Shown here one piece after another: positions 1 to 6,208 of a DNA stretch of 6,408 bases. The stretch is taken from positions 1 through 6,408 of the forward strand of contig JAUJMG010000245.1 in NCBI GenBank assembly GCA_030446955.1, read 5' to 3'. Source of the stretch: Thermomicrobiales bacterium. GTDB taxonomy: Bacteria; Chloroflexota; Chloroflexia; Thermomicrobiales; UBA6265. The notes beneath the pieces were generated by a model. It was not told the DNA's origin. It made no database searches and worked only from the letters and a program-made list of their open reading frames with translations. A program made the position numbers and the translations under genes. How positions within the stretch are numbered: the stretch's first letter is position 1; each line of letters opens with the position of its first letter.

Positions 1-644
1 GCAAGGTCCGCGTTGACGACGCCGATGGTGCGGCGGGTGGCGCGGTAGGTCTCCACGGCGCGGCGGCGCCAGCGGACCATCACTGCGGCCATGATCGGGA
101 GCACCAGGAAGGAGAGCAGCGCCAGGCGCCAGTCGGTGATCAGCATCACGACGACGATGCCGGCCAGGATCAGCGCGTTGGCGACGATCCCGGCGACGCC
201 GTCGGCGAAGAGCTCGTTGATGACGCCGACGTCGTTCTGGATCCGGGTCATGATCGCCCCGACGCCGCGCTTGTCGATGTAGCTCGTACTCAGGGTCTGG
301 AGGTGGCGGAACATCGTGTTGCGGAGATCGAAGACAACCCGGTTGCCGAGCCAGGCGGTGAGGTAGAACTCCGACCAACTCGCCAGGAACCGGACCACGA
401 GGGCCAGAACGAACGCGGCCCCGAGCAGGTTCAGCGTCCGCAGCCTCCCGCCGTCGCGGACCACGTCCACGCCGCGGCCGAAGAGCCAGGGCAGCAGGAG
501 ATCGCTGCCCGTGGCGACCACGATCGCGAGGATCGTCAGGAGAACCCGGTGCCGGTAGGGGGCGACGAAGCCGAGCAGCCGCCGGGCGATCCGGCCGTCG
601 TAGGCCTTGCCGAGGAGATCGTCCGGGTCGTGGTGGAGCATCAT
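1..644 (-). CDS. ABC exporter half-transporter, second subunit (N-terminal part, cut by window edge)
   Basis: Only the first 214 codons are in the window; the rest of the membrane domain and the whole ATPase domain lie to the left. I translated it by hand from ATG 644-642, which has an AGGA nine bases upstream; a second ATG follows at once. A hydrophilic N-terminus with GKAYDGRIARRLLGFVAPYR (residues 12-31) leads into about four predicted membrane helices (near 34-56, 72-93, 148-166 and 171-190). Between helices 2 and 3 lies the cytoplasmic stretch FRHLQTLSTSYIDKRGVGAI, followed by MTRIQNDVGVINELF. Both are typical of type I (MsbA/LmrA-like) exporter membrane domains. The KAYD-type extension and the NELF segment are usual in the TM288/BmrD-like partner of heterodimeric exporters. 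The gene follows the 715-2496 ABC gene by 70 nt on the same strand, so co-transcription and heterodimer formation are likely. Family is confident; substrate is unknown. Confidence 0.93.
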   Translation of the reverse strand, partial: MMLHHDPDDLLGKAYDGRIARRLLGFVAPYRHRVLLTILAIVVATGSDLLLPWLFGRGVDVVRDGGRLRTLNLLGAAFVLALVVRFLASWSEFYLTAWLGNRVVFDLRNTMFRHLQTLSTSYIDKRGVGAIMTRIQNDVGVINELFADGVAGIVANALILAGIVVVMLITDWRLALLSFLVLPIMAAVMVRWRRRAVETYRATRRTIGVVNADL

Positions 645-714
645 GGCGCTGAATCCTGCATGAGTGATGCGGTCCCGAAGGTGCGGGCGGTGGAGGGGCG
701 GTGTCGGGAGTGGG

Positions 715-2496
715 TCACGAGCCGAGGGTAGGCGCGAGATCGTCGGCGGGCGCGACGGCGGCGGTGTCGGCCCTATGGCGGATCTGGAGGTCGTGCAGCT
801 CGCGGTAGAAACCGTCGCGTTGGAGAAGCTGGATGTGGGTGCCCCGCTCCACGATCCGTCCGCCCTGCAAGACGAGGATCTGGTCGGCATCGCGGACCGA
901 GGAGAGGCGCTGGGCGATCACGAAGCTGGTCCGGCCTTCCATCAGGGTCTGCATCGCAGCCTGAATCTCCGACTCCGTCTCCGTGTCGACGCTGGAGGTG
1001 GCGTCGTCGAGGACTAGGATGGCGGGGTCGAGGAGCAGGGCACGGGCGATGGCGACCCGCTGCTTCTGGCCACCTGAGAGAGTCACTCCACGCTCACCGA
1101 GGATCGTGTCGTAGCCCTCCGGCATGGCGCGGATGAAGTCGTCGGCGCGGGCGGCCTTCGCCGCGGCGACGACCGCCTCGAACGGGGCGTCCGGGCGGCC
1201 ATAGGCGATGTTCTCCCGCACCGTGAGGCCGAAGAGAAAGGTCTCCTGGAGGACCGAGCCGATCTGGGCTCGGAGGGAGGTAAGTTCCAGGTCTCGCACG
1301 TCGTGGCCGTCGATCAGGATCCGTCCGGCGGAAACGTCGTAGAATCGGGGCAGGAGGTTGACCAGGGTGGTTTTGCCGGCGCCGGTCGGGCCGAGCAGGG
1401 CCACCGTTTCGCCTGGACGGGCAACGAAGGAGACATCTTCGAGGGCGGGGCGCTTGGCGCCGGGGTAGGTGAAGCTGACCCCCTCGAAGGCGACCTCGCC
1501 GCGCATGTTCGGGAGGGCGATTGCGCCGGGGCGATCAGCGACGGCGGGTTTGGTGTCCAGGATCTCGAAGATGCGCCGGGCGGAGGCGACGGCGCGGGCG
1601 ATCCGGCTGACGACGAAGCCCATCCAGCGGGCCGGCTCGTTGAGCAACACCAGGTAGCGGTTGAAGGCGACCAGGGTGCCGATCGAGAGGGCGCCGGTGA
1701 GGACACGGTAGCCGCCGAGCCAAAGCACCCCGGCGAGGCCGAGCCCCGAGAAGAGGAGCATCAGGGGGTAGGCGAGCGACCAGCGGCGGGCCGCAGCGAT
1801 GTTGCGACCGAAGAGTTCGTCCAGTTCCCGCTCGAAGCGGGCGCTCTCCTGGGCTTCCTGGGCAAAGGCGCGCACGACCCGGCCGCCGGCGACGTTCTCC
1901 TGCAGCGTCGAGGTCATCGCCCCGAACTGCTCCTGGACCCGGGAGAAGAAGGGCCGGACCCCGATGCCGAACCGGGCCGACCACCAGACCAGCAGGGGCA
2001 TCGTCGAGAGGGCAACTGCCGCCAGCAGCGCGTCGAGGCGAAAGAGGATGATCGTGACGGCGATCAGGGTGGCAACGGCGAGGACCAGCGCGCGCAGGCC
2101 CATCATCAGGGCGCCCCGGATGTTGTTGATGTCGTCGGTGGCGCGGGACATCAGTTGCCCGGTCTGGGCCCGGTCGTAGAAGGCGAAGGGCAGGGTCTGG
2201 AGGTGGGCGTAGAGGTCCCTTCGCAGGTCGTGCCCCACCTGCTCGGCAAGGCGCTGGACCAGGTAGGCCCGCGCATAGGTGAAGGCGCCCTGGAGGGCGG
2301 CAAGGCCGACGATTGCTAAGGCGCCGCGCCAGAGATAGCCACGGTTGCCGTCGACGAGGCCGCGATCCACGACTGCTGCGAGCACCCACGGGATGGTGAG
2401 CTGGAGCCCGAGAGCGGTGAAGAGGGCAACGTAGGTGGCGACCACCAACCAGCGGTACGGCCCCAGGTAGCGCAGCACCCGCAGCGTGATCTTCAA
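715..2496 (-). CDS. ABC exporter half-transporter with degenerate ATPase site (heterodimer subunit)
   Basis: A complete 593-residue membrane-ATPase fusion, the normal length for a type I exporter half. The membrane domain (about residues 15-300, six helices) precedes the nucleotide-binding domain (about 333-575). Visible motifs are the A-loop Tyr344, Walker A GPTGAGKTT (369-377), Q-loop Gln417, signature LSGGQ (473-477), Walker B ILVLDDAT (493-500) and D-loop SSVD. Two catalytic positions are altered: Asp498 replaces the usual Glu after Walker B, and Gln529 (VIAQRLSS) replaces the switch-loop His. In known heterodimeric exporters (TM287/288, BmrCD) such changes mark the subunit that contributes the degenerate ATP site. 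The start is TTG 2496-2494, chosen because GAGGAGGAGG lies six bases upstream and the protein begins correctly there. It lies 152 nt after the membrane glycosyltransferase gene and 70 nt before the partner ABC gene. Substrate (drug, lipid or glycolipid) cannot be read from sequence. Confidence 0.97.
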   Translation of the reverse strand: MKITLRVLRYLGPYRWLVVATYVALFTALGLQLTIPWVLAAVVDRGLVDGNRGYLWRGALAIVGLAALQGAFTYARAYLVQRLAEQVGHDLRRDLYAHLQTLPFAFYDRAQTGQLMSRATDDINNIRGALMMGLRALVLAVATLIAVTIILFRLDALLAAVALSTMPLLVWWSARFGIGVRPFFSRVQEQFGAMTSTLQENVAGGRVVRAFAQEAQESARFERELDELFGRNIAAARRWSLAYPLMLLFSGLGLAGVLWLGGYRVLTGALSIGTLVAFNRYLVLLNEPARWMGFVVSRIARAVASARRIFEILDTKPAVADRPGAIALPNMRGEVAFEGVSFTYPGAKRPALEDVSFVARPGETVALLGPTGAGKTTLVNLLPRFYDVSAGRILIDGHDVRDLELTSLRAQIGSVLQETFLFGLTVRENIAYGRPDAPFEAVVAAAKAARADDFIRAMPEGYDTILGERGVTLSGGQKQRVAIARALLLDPAILVLDDATSSVDTETESEIQAAMQTLMEGRTSFVIAQRLSSVRDADQILVLQGGRIVERGTHIQLLQRDGFYRELHDLQIRHRADTAAVAPADDLAPTLGS

Positions 2497-2501
2497 CCCG
2501 C

Positions 2502-2511
2502 GCCTCCTCCT
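2502..2511 (-). promoter_or_regulatory. Strong Shine-Dalgarno supporting a TTG start
   Basis: On the minus strand GAGGAGGAGG sits six bases before TTG 2496-2494. It is the best ribosome-binding site in the window and decides the start of the ABC gene. The in-frame codons just upstream (AGG, AGG, AGG, CGC, GGG) offer no other start. Confidence 0.7.
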
Positions 2512-2546
2512 CGGGGAGCGTGTCCCGCCTCACCCGCTCTGGGGTC

Positions 2547-2552
2547 ATTATC
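2547..2552 (-). promoter_or_regulatory. Possible -10 element for the ABC gene pair
   Basis: GATAAT on the minus strand matches TATAAT at five of six positions. It stands out in a GC-rich gap, about 50 nt upstream of the TTG start. I found no convincing -35 hexamer 16-19 bases upstream, so this is only a candidate. If real, it would let the ABC pair be transcribed independently of the upstream membrane glycosyltransferase gene. Confidence 0.25.
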
Positions 2553-2603
2553 GTCGCAAGACCGAATCCGCCGGGATCCGAAGCGCGATCGGGGCGGCGG
2601 ACG

Positions 2604-2617
2604 GTGGCGCTCGCCAC
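2604..2617. repeat. Perfect 6-bp-arm palindrome between glycosyltransferase and ABC genes
   Basis: The arms GTGGCG and CGCCAC are separated by two bases. The palindrome starts 32 nt past the glycosyltransferase stop codon and lies about 50 nt upstream of the candidate -10 of the ABC gene. It could be a terminator stem, although no T-run follows on the minus strand, or a small operator. GC-rich palindromes of this size also arise by chance. Confidence 0.3.
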
Positions 2618-2648
2618 GCGGGTGGGACGTCGCCGGTCCGCGGGTTGG

Positions 2649-4232
2649 CTACGAGAAATAGGAAGAGTAGGAGAGCATGGAGAGGACGAGGACCCGGGCG
2701 AAGGCGCGTCGGTGCTTCGGGCCGGCCGCGAGCGCGAGGCCGAGCGGGACCACGAAGTACCAGGTGTAGACGCGCGGGAAGACGAGGAGCAGCATCGCCA
2801 GTGTCGCGCTCCAATCGGCCAGCTCGTCGTGGACGGCCCAGGAACCGGCGCGGGCTCGTTGCCGCCAGAGGGAGGCGATCTGCCAGGCTCCGAAGAGCAG
2901 GCCGGCGAGCAGCGTGAGGGCGGTGCCGCCTTCGATCCGCACGAATCCGTTGGTGAGAGCCGAGGCTCCCCAGGCGACGGAGAGGAGCAGGGCGTTGTTC
3001 ACGCCCTGCCCGGGTTGGCTGAGGGTGCCGGCCAGGGAGGCCGCCCCGGCCCAGAACGGGACAAAGGCGGCGACGATCAGCACAGCCGACGTGGCAGCGA
3101 TGCGCGCCACCGTAGGCAAGCGGCGCGGGAGCGGGGTGCGCAGCAGGAGGCGTAACGCGGCGATCCCGGCGATGGGGACGGTCGAGTACTTGATCAGCCC
3201 GGAGACGGTCAGGGCGGCAATGGCCAGCTCAGAGCGGGCGCGGTAGAGCAGGTGGGCGCCGATCAGGACAACGGTCAGGATCAGGGCGTCGTTGTGGGCG
3301 GCGACGATGCCCTCGACCAGCACCAGCGGGTTCCAAGCGTAGGCGAGGTAGGCCCAGGCGGCGCGGTCTGGCCAGCGGTAACGGACCAGCCGGTAGATCA
3401 GCCAGCCGTTGAGCAGGGTTGCGACGAGCCCGATCAGCTTGAAGCGCAGCGCCAGCTCGAGCGGGGTCGCGTGCTTGTCGGCGGCGGTGAACTGGGAGAG
3501 CAGGGTCCAGAGCGGTCCGTACGGTGAGGGGATGTCGCGCCAGTAGACGTAGGTCATCAGCGGGTCGGCCGGGGCGGTGGATGCCGGGGTGGTTGCGTAG
3601 GGGTTGGCGCCGTAGACGGCGGCCAAGCGGCCGAACATCGCGTAGGAGAAACTATCGGTGGAAAAGACCGGGGGCACGCTGAAGGCGATCACGGCGAGAG
3701 CCACCCCGCCGCACGCCACCACGCGGGTGCTGATCCGGCGGTTGCGGACGCGCCAGACGGTCCAGAGGTAGATGACCCAGAGCAGCGTGACGCAGCTCCA
3801 GGCGAGAAGCGCATAGTAGCCGATCCGGAGCGCGATGAACCGCGGGACCGCGTCGTGGAACAGCCGCGCGTTGAGGGCCATTCGCCGGAACGCATCGACA
3901 TCGACCATGGTATCGCCGGGGAGCGCGCGCAGCGGGGGCACGTTCCAGGCGGAGGGCTGCATGACGGGGCTGTTCGGGGCGCCGTCGCGCAGGCGGACCG
4001 AGGCGCAGGTCAGGGCCAGCAGGCTGGTGAAGAGCAGGACGCAGGCGAGCAGCACCGCGCGGTTGGCAGCGGTGGTGCTCCAGCCGGACGCGACCGGCGC
4101 TTCCGCGACGAGGGCCGCGGAGCCGCGCCCACGAGATGCCGTCACCCTCGCTCTCGGCCATGGTTCGACATCGGGGCGCCGGACGGGGGCTGAGGAGACA
4201 GAGGTGAAGCGGTGTGGTGACCGTTTGTGCAT
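2649..4232 (-). CDS. Polytopic GT-C membrane glycosyltransferase, polyprenyl-phosphate-mannose-dependent (MptA/MptB-like)
   Basis: 527 residues with an Arg-rich N-terminus of about 55 residues, then roughly ten to twelve hydrophobic segments (the first near 59-77). The first extra-membrane loop after the early helices carries STDSFSY (Asp193 a likely catalytic acid), GR 201-202 and NPY 210-212, followed by SPYGPLW (236-242), WNPLVLVEG (300-308), HND (313-315) and LIKYS (346-350). This order matches bacterial alpha-mannosyltransferases that take sugar from a lipid-phosphate donor outside the membrane; sugar and acceptor here are inferred only. The ATG 4232-4230 start is uncertain: its GAGGT lies only one base away, and GTG 4145-4143 (residue 30) is an alternative. 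It is the first gene of a minus-strand run followed by two ABC exporter genes, which makes a shared role in cell-envelope glycolipid or glycan assembly possible but unproven. Confidence 0.85.
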   Translation of the reverse strand: MHKRSPHRFTSVSSAPVRRPDVEPWPRARVTASRGRGSAALVAEAPVASGWSTTAANRAVLLACVLLFTSLLALTCASVRLRDGAPNSPVMQPSAWNVPPLRALPGDTMVDVDAFRRMALNARLFHDAVPRFIALRIGYYALLAWSCVTLLWVIYLWTVWRVRNRRISTRVVACGGVALAVIAFSVPPVFSTDSFSYAMFGRLAAVYGANPYATTPASTAPADPLMTYVYWRDIPSPYGPLWTLLSQFTAADKHATPLELALRFKLIGLVATLLNGWLIYRLVRYRWPDRAAWAYLAYAWNPLVLVEGIVAAHNDALILTVVLIGAHLLYRARSELAIAALTVSGLIKYSTVPIAGIAALRLLLRTPLPRRLPTVARIAATSAVLIVAAFVPFWAGAASLAGTLSQPGQGVNNALLLSVAWGASALTNGFVRIEGGTALTLLAGLLFGAWQIASLWRQRARAGSWAVHDELADWSATLAMLLLVFPRVYTWYFVVPLGLALAAGPKHRRAFARVLVLSMLSYSSYFS

Positions 4233-4235
4233 GAC

Positions 4236-4279
4236 CTCACCGTCGAGTACCGTCGCTGTTCGCGCAGCCCGACGGTGAG
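4236..4279. promoter_or_regulatory. 10-bp inverted repeat with third half-site; candidate operator or RNA switch
   Basis: CTCACCGTCG (4236-4245) and CGACGGTGAG (4270-4279) are perfect inverted copies with 24 nt between them. A third copy of the core, ACCGTCG (4249-4255), is a direct repeat of 4239-4245 displaced by exactly 10 bp. The core centres are about 10 and 21 bp apart, one and two helical turns. On the minus strand the proximal arm ends three bases before ATG 4232 and contains the GAGG of the ribosome-binding site. The distal arm could pair with either the proximal arm (10 bp, hiding GAGG) or the middle copy (7 bp, loop 14 nt, leaving it free). The repeats are directly visible; their function is inference. 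Confidence 0.5.
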
Positions 4280-4349
4280 CGCGCGACGCGGATCGACATC
4301 TCAGTATGGGCAGGTGAAAGCGCCGCCGGTGTTCGCCGGCCGCGTAAGC

Positions 4350-4368
4350 ATGGCAGAACGCGTGCCAT
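4350..4368. repeat. Inverted repeat ATGGCA-7-TGCCAT upstream of the phosphatase gene
   Basis: Perfect 6-bp arms (4350-4355 and 4363-4368) with a seven-base spacer lie about 90 nt before the chosen phosphatase start. The form suits a dimeric repressor site or a small RNA hairpin. A weaker GCCGG/CCGGC hairpin with a six-base loop lies just before it at 4325-4340. No protein or boundary element is identified. Confidence 0.3.
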
Positions 4369-4457
4369 CAGGCGAACGATCTGAGCACAGGGGTGAGTCG
4401 AAACTTGGGATCTGGCGCGACGGGCGGCGTCGCGTGGGACGCGTGTGGGGGTGCGGC

Positions 4458-5156
4458 GTGGCGACCGATCTGTACCTGATCCGGCACGGCGAAGCGGTGG
4501 CGAACGTCGAGCCGATCATCGGCGGGATGAGTGGTGATCCGGGCCTGACCGAGCGGGGCCGCGAGCAGGCCGGGCGCTTGCAGGAGCGACTGCGACGCGA
4601 GGGGCTCCGCGCCGACGCGCTCTACACCAGCACTATGCCGCGGGCGCGGGAGACCGCCGCCTACGTCGAGAAAGCGCTTGGGCTCCCGGCCGTAGGAGAC
4701 GACGAGTGGCACGAGCTGCGCCCGGGCGAGGCCGACGGCCTGACAGTCGCGGAGTGGGAGGAGCGCTTCGGCGGGCGCGAATTTCTGGCCGGCGGGGATC
4801 CTTTCCGGCCCTTCTCGCCGGGCGGCGAGAGCCTGGCGACGTTCCTGCGTCGGGTGAGCGGGGCACTCGCGGGCCTGGTGACACGGCATCCGGATCAGAC
4901 GGTCGTGGTCGTCTGCCACGGCGGCGTCCTTTCGGGGGCGTTCTACCACGCCTTCGGTCTCGATCACACCGCGGGCCAGGTCTCGTTCGCGCCCCAGAAC
5001 ACCAGCATCACCCATTGGTGCCACGAGCCCGCCGAAGACGGTCGGCCGGCGCGCTGGACCCTGGTGACCTTCAACGACGCGGCTCACCTTGCCGCGCCCG
5101 ACCGGGGCGAGACCGAGCGGGAGGCGGTGCCGATGCCGATGGCCGACGCCGGCTGA
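4458..5156 (+). CDS. Histidine phosphatase family protein (phosphoglycerate mutase-like)
   Basis: 232 residues from GTG 4458, the usual size for this family. The catalytic motif LIRHGE is at residues 7-12, with His10 the phospho-acceptor. TERGREQA (31-38) follows, then STMPRARETA with Arg62, HEL with the probable acid Glu86 before GEADGL, and VVVCHGG with the second active-site His154. The C-terminal NTSITHW and FNDAAHL segments are also typical of soluble members. Members remove phosphate from sugars, nucleotides or small phosphoesters; no substrate can be assigned, and a true glycolytic mutase is not indicated. The start was placed at GTG 4458 because the core fold begins at once (ATDLYLIRHGE) and a G-rich stretch precedes it. 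GTG 4443, GTG 4434 and ATG 4350 are in-frame alternatives. It is divergent from the glycosyltransferase and 217 nt upstream of the dehydrogenase gene. Confidence 0.93.
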   Translation: MATDLYLIRHGEAVANVEPIIGGMSGDPGLTERGREQAGRLQERLRREGLRADALYTSTMPRARETAAYVEKALGLPAVGDDEWHELRPGEADGLTVAEWEERFGGREFLAGGDPFRPFSPGGESLATFLRRVSGALAGLVTRHPDQTVVVVCHGGVLSGAFYHAFGLDHTAGQVSFAPQNTSITHWCHEPAEDGRPARWTLVTFNDAAHLAAPDRGETEREAVPMPMADAG

Positions 5157-5373
5157 GCGCGAGACCTGGGACCACCCGGTCTAGGATCTCGGCCTGAGCA
5201 GTTGCCGGCACGGTGGCCGGCGCATTGGGCGGAACGGTGGCGGGCCAGCCGGGACAGGTCGAGCCCGGCCTACGGGACCCCTTGCAGAATCGGGTTCGGA
5301 GACACGGGGCGCGAGGCGCCTTTGGCGCTGGCCCGGGCGGGCGGCAGCGCGGGAGTTGGGGAGGCGGAGCGAG
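5157..5373 (+). other. GC-rich gap with serial potential hairpins, leader of the dehydrogenase gene
   Basis: No credible protein is coded in this 217-nt gap. Besides the hairpin at 5162-5182 it contains GCCGGC/GCCGGC around a six-base loop (5204-5221), GCCGGG/CCCGGC around ten bases (5248-5269) and GGCGCC/GGCGCT around TTT (5315-5329, one G-T pair). The last lies about 45 nt before the dehydrogenase ATG. I recognise no known riboswitch or T-box core. Such stems are frequent in DNA of this composition, so a structured leader is only a suggestion. Confidence 0.35.
5162..5182 (+). terminator. Candidate stem-loop just after the phosphatase stop
   Basis: AGACC pairs with GGTCT and, after one bulged T, GGG pairs with CCC across an ACCA loop, giving eight base pairs. 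It begins six bases after the phosphatase stop codon. No T-run follows, so it is not a classical intrinsic terminator, but its position fits 3'-end formation or RNA protection. Confidence 0.35.
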
Positions 5374-6162
5374 ATGGACGGCAAGAAGCGGGTGCTGGTC
5401 ACGGGGGCGGAGGGAACGATCGGGGCGGCGGTGCGGGAGCACTTGGGGGAGCGTTACGATCTGCGCTCCCTGACGCTGACGCCGCAGGAGTTCCCCTCCC
5501 ACGTGGCGAACATCGCCGACCTGGAGGCGATCCTGCCCGCGTTTGAAGGGGTGGACGCGGTGGTCCACCTGGCGGCCTCGCCGGCGGTGGAGACGCCCTG
5601 GGAGAAGATCTTGCCGAACAACCTGATCGGCACCTACAACGTCTACGAGGCGGCGCGACGGGCAGGGTTGGGCGCGGTCGTCTTCGCCTCCTCCAACCAC
5701 ACCATCGGCATGTACGAGCTGGACGGCGCCCCCGAGCTCTACGACCTGGACGACCCGCGCGTCTACGACCACACGGTGGAGGTCCGCCCCGATTCCCTCT
5801 ACGGCGTCTCCAAGGTCTATGGGGAAGCGCTGGGCCGCTATTACCAGGAGCGGCACGGGCTGCGCGTCTTCTGCCTGCGGATCGGGGCGGTGCGGGCTGG
5901 CGACGACCCGATCGCGCCGGAAGTCCTGGTCTCCTCCCCAGCGTTACTGGATCTGCAAACTGAGGAGCAGCGGCGAGCGCGGATGCGGGCAGTCTGGCTG
6001 AGCCGGCGGGACTGTGCCCACCTCATCGGGTGCTGCCTCGACGCGGATGATGTCCGCTGGGCAGTGGTCTACGGCATCTCGGACAACCCCCGCCAGTTCT
6101 GGGATCTGAGCCATACCCGGGAGGTGTTGGGGTACGAACCCCAGGACCGGGCGCCGGTGTAG
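5374..6162 (+). CDS. Uronate dehydrogenase-like NAD(P)-dependent oxidoreductase (extended SDR)
   Basis: 262 residues. The nucleotide-binding motif TGAEGTIG (10-17) opens a Rossmann fold. The catalytic set is Ser107 within FASSNHTIGMY (104-114) and Tyr143/Lys147 in LYGVSK (142-147). The SSNHTIG block, RPDSLYGVSK, the LRIG stretch and the WDLSH...LGYEP ending resemble uronate dehydrogenase, which oxidises glucuronate or galacturonate to the aldaric acid lactone. Substrate is inferred from this resemblance, and other sugar oxidoreductases remain possible. Two things are odd. The segment at about 30-38 (LRSLTLTPQ) lacks the Asp usually found at the end of the second strand in NAD-binding members. 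There is also an apparent insertion around residues 173-205 compared with the Agrobacterium-type enzyme as I remember it. ATG 5374 was chosen over the in-frame TTG 5356 because GGAGG and GGAG precede it at suitable spacing. Confidence 0.92.
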   Translation: MDGKKRVLVTGAEGTIGAAVREHLGERYDLRSLTLTPQEFPSHVANIADLEAILPAFEGVDAVVHLAASPAVETPWEKILPNNLIGTYNVYEAARRAGLGAVVFASSNHTIGMYELDGAPELYDLDDPRVYDHTVEVRPDSLYGVSKVYGEALGRYYQERHGLRVFCLRIGAVRAGDDPIAPEVLVSSPALLDLQTEEQRRARMRAVWLSRRDCAHLIGCCLDADDVRWAVVYGISDNPRQFWDLSHTREVLGYEPQDRAPV

Positions 6163-6208
6163 GGAGAGACGAGGGGCATCACAGCTTGGGACTTCGGGAC
6201 CGGCTGCA

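Larger units (their letters stand above)
4233..4457. other. Divergent intergenic region with several inverted repeats
   Basis: These 225 nt separate the minus-strand glycosyltransferase from the plus-strand phosphatase and should hold both promoters. I could not identify a convincing -35/-10 pair for either direction. The region does hold a 10-bp inverted repeat with an extra half-site, a GCCGG/CCGGC hairpin (4325-4340) and an ATGGCA/TGCCAT inverted repeat (4350-4368). The plus-strand frame of the phosphatase stays open back to 4227, but the encoded residues are Arg/Ser-rich and unlike the family, so I treat them as non-coding. Confidence 0.6.

Noticed and set aside
303..731. A 142-codon plus-strand frame opposite the partial ABC gene
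   Set aside because: Acidic, low-complexity peptide; the minus strand codes a clear exporter membrane domain here.
1303..2319. A 338-codon open frame on the plus strand, antisense to the ABC gene
   Set aside because: The peptide is Gly/Glu/Asp-rich low complexity with no domain, and the opposite strand encodes an unmistakable ABC exporter. Long antisense frames are expected where third codon positions are mostly G or C.
1535..2617. A 360-codon minus-strand frame overlapping the ABC gene in another phase
   Set aside because: Pro/Arg/Gly-rich without motifs. It is a frame-shifted reading of the ABC membrane domain.
4368..5087. A 239-codon minus-strand frame opposite the phosphatase
   Set aside because: The plus strand carries the full RHG phosphatase motif set; the antisense peptide shows none.
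5157..5200. Possible T-box, because of a TGGGACCAC stretch after the phosphatase gene
   Set aside because: The conserved T-box core and specifier-type stems are absent, and the bases are better explained by the simple hairpin at 5162-5182.
5071..5856. A 261-codon minus-strand frame across the phosphatase end, gap and dehydrogenase
   Set aside because: It runs antisense to two well-supported genes and its peptide has no recognisable fold or conserved motif.
6163..6208. Bidirectional terminator between the converging dehydrogenase and right-edge gene
   Set aside because: I could find no stem of useful length and no T-run in these 46 nt.
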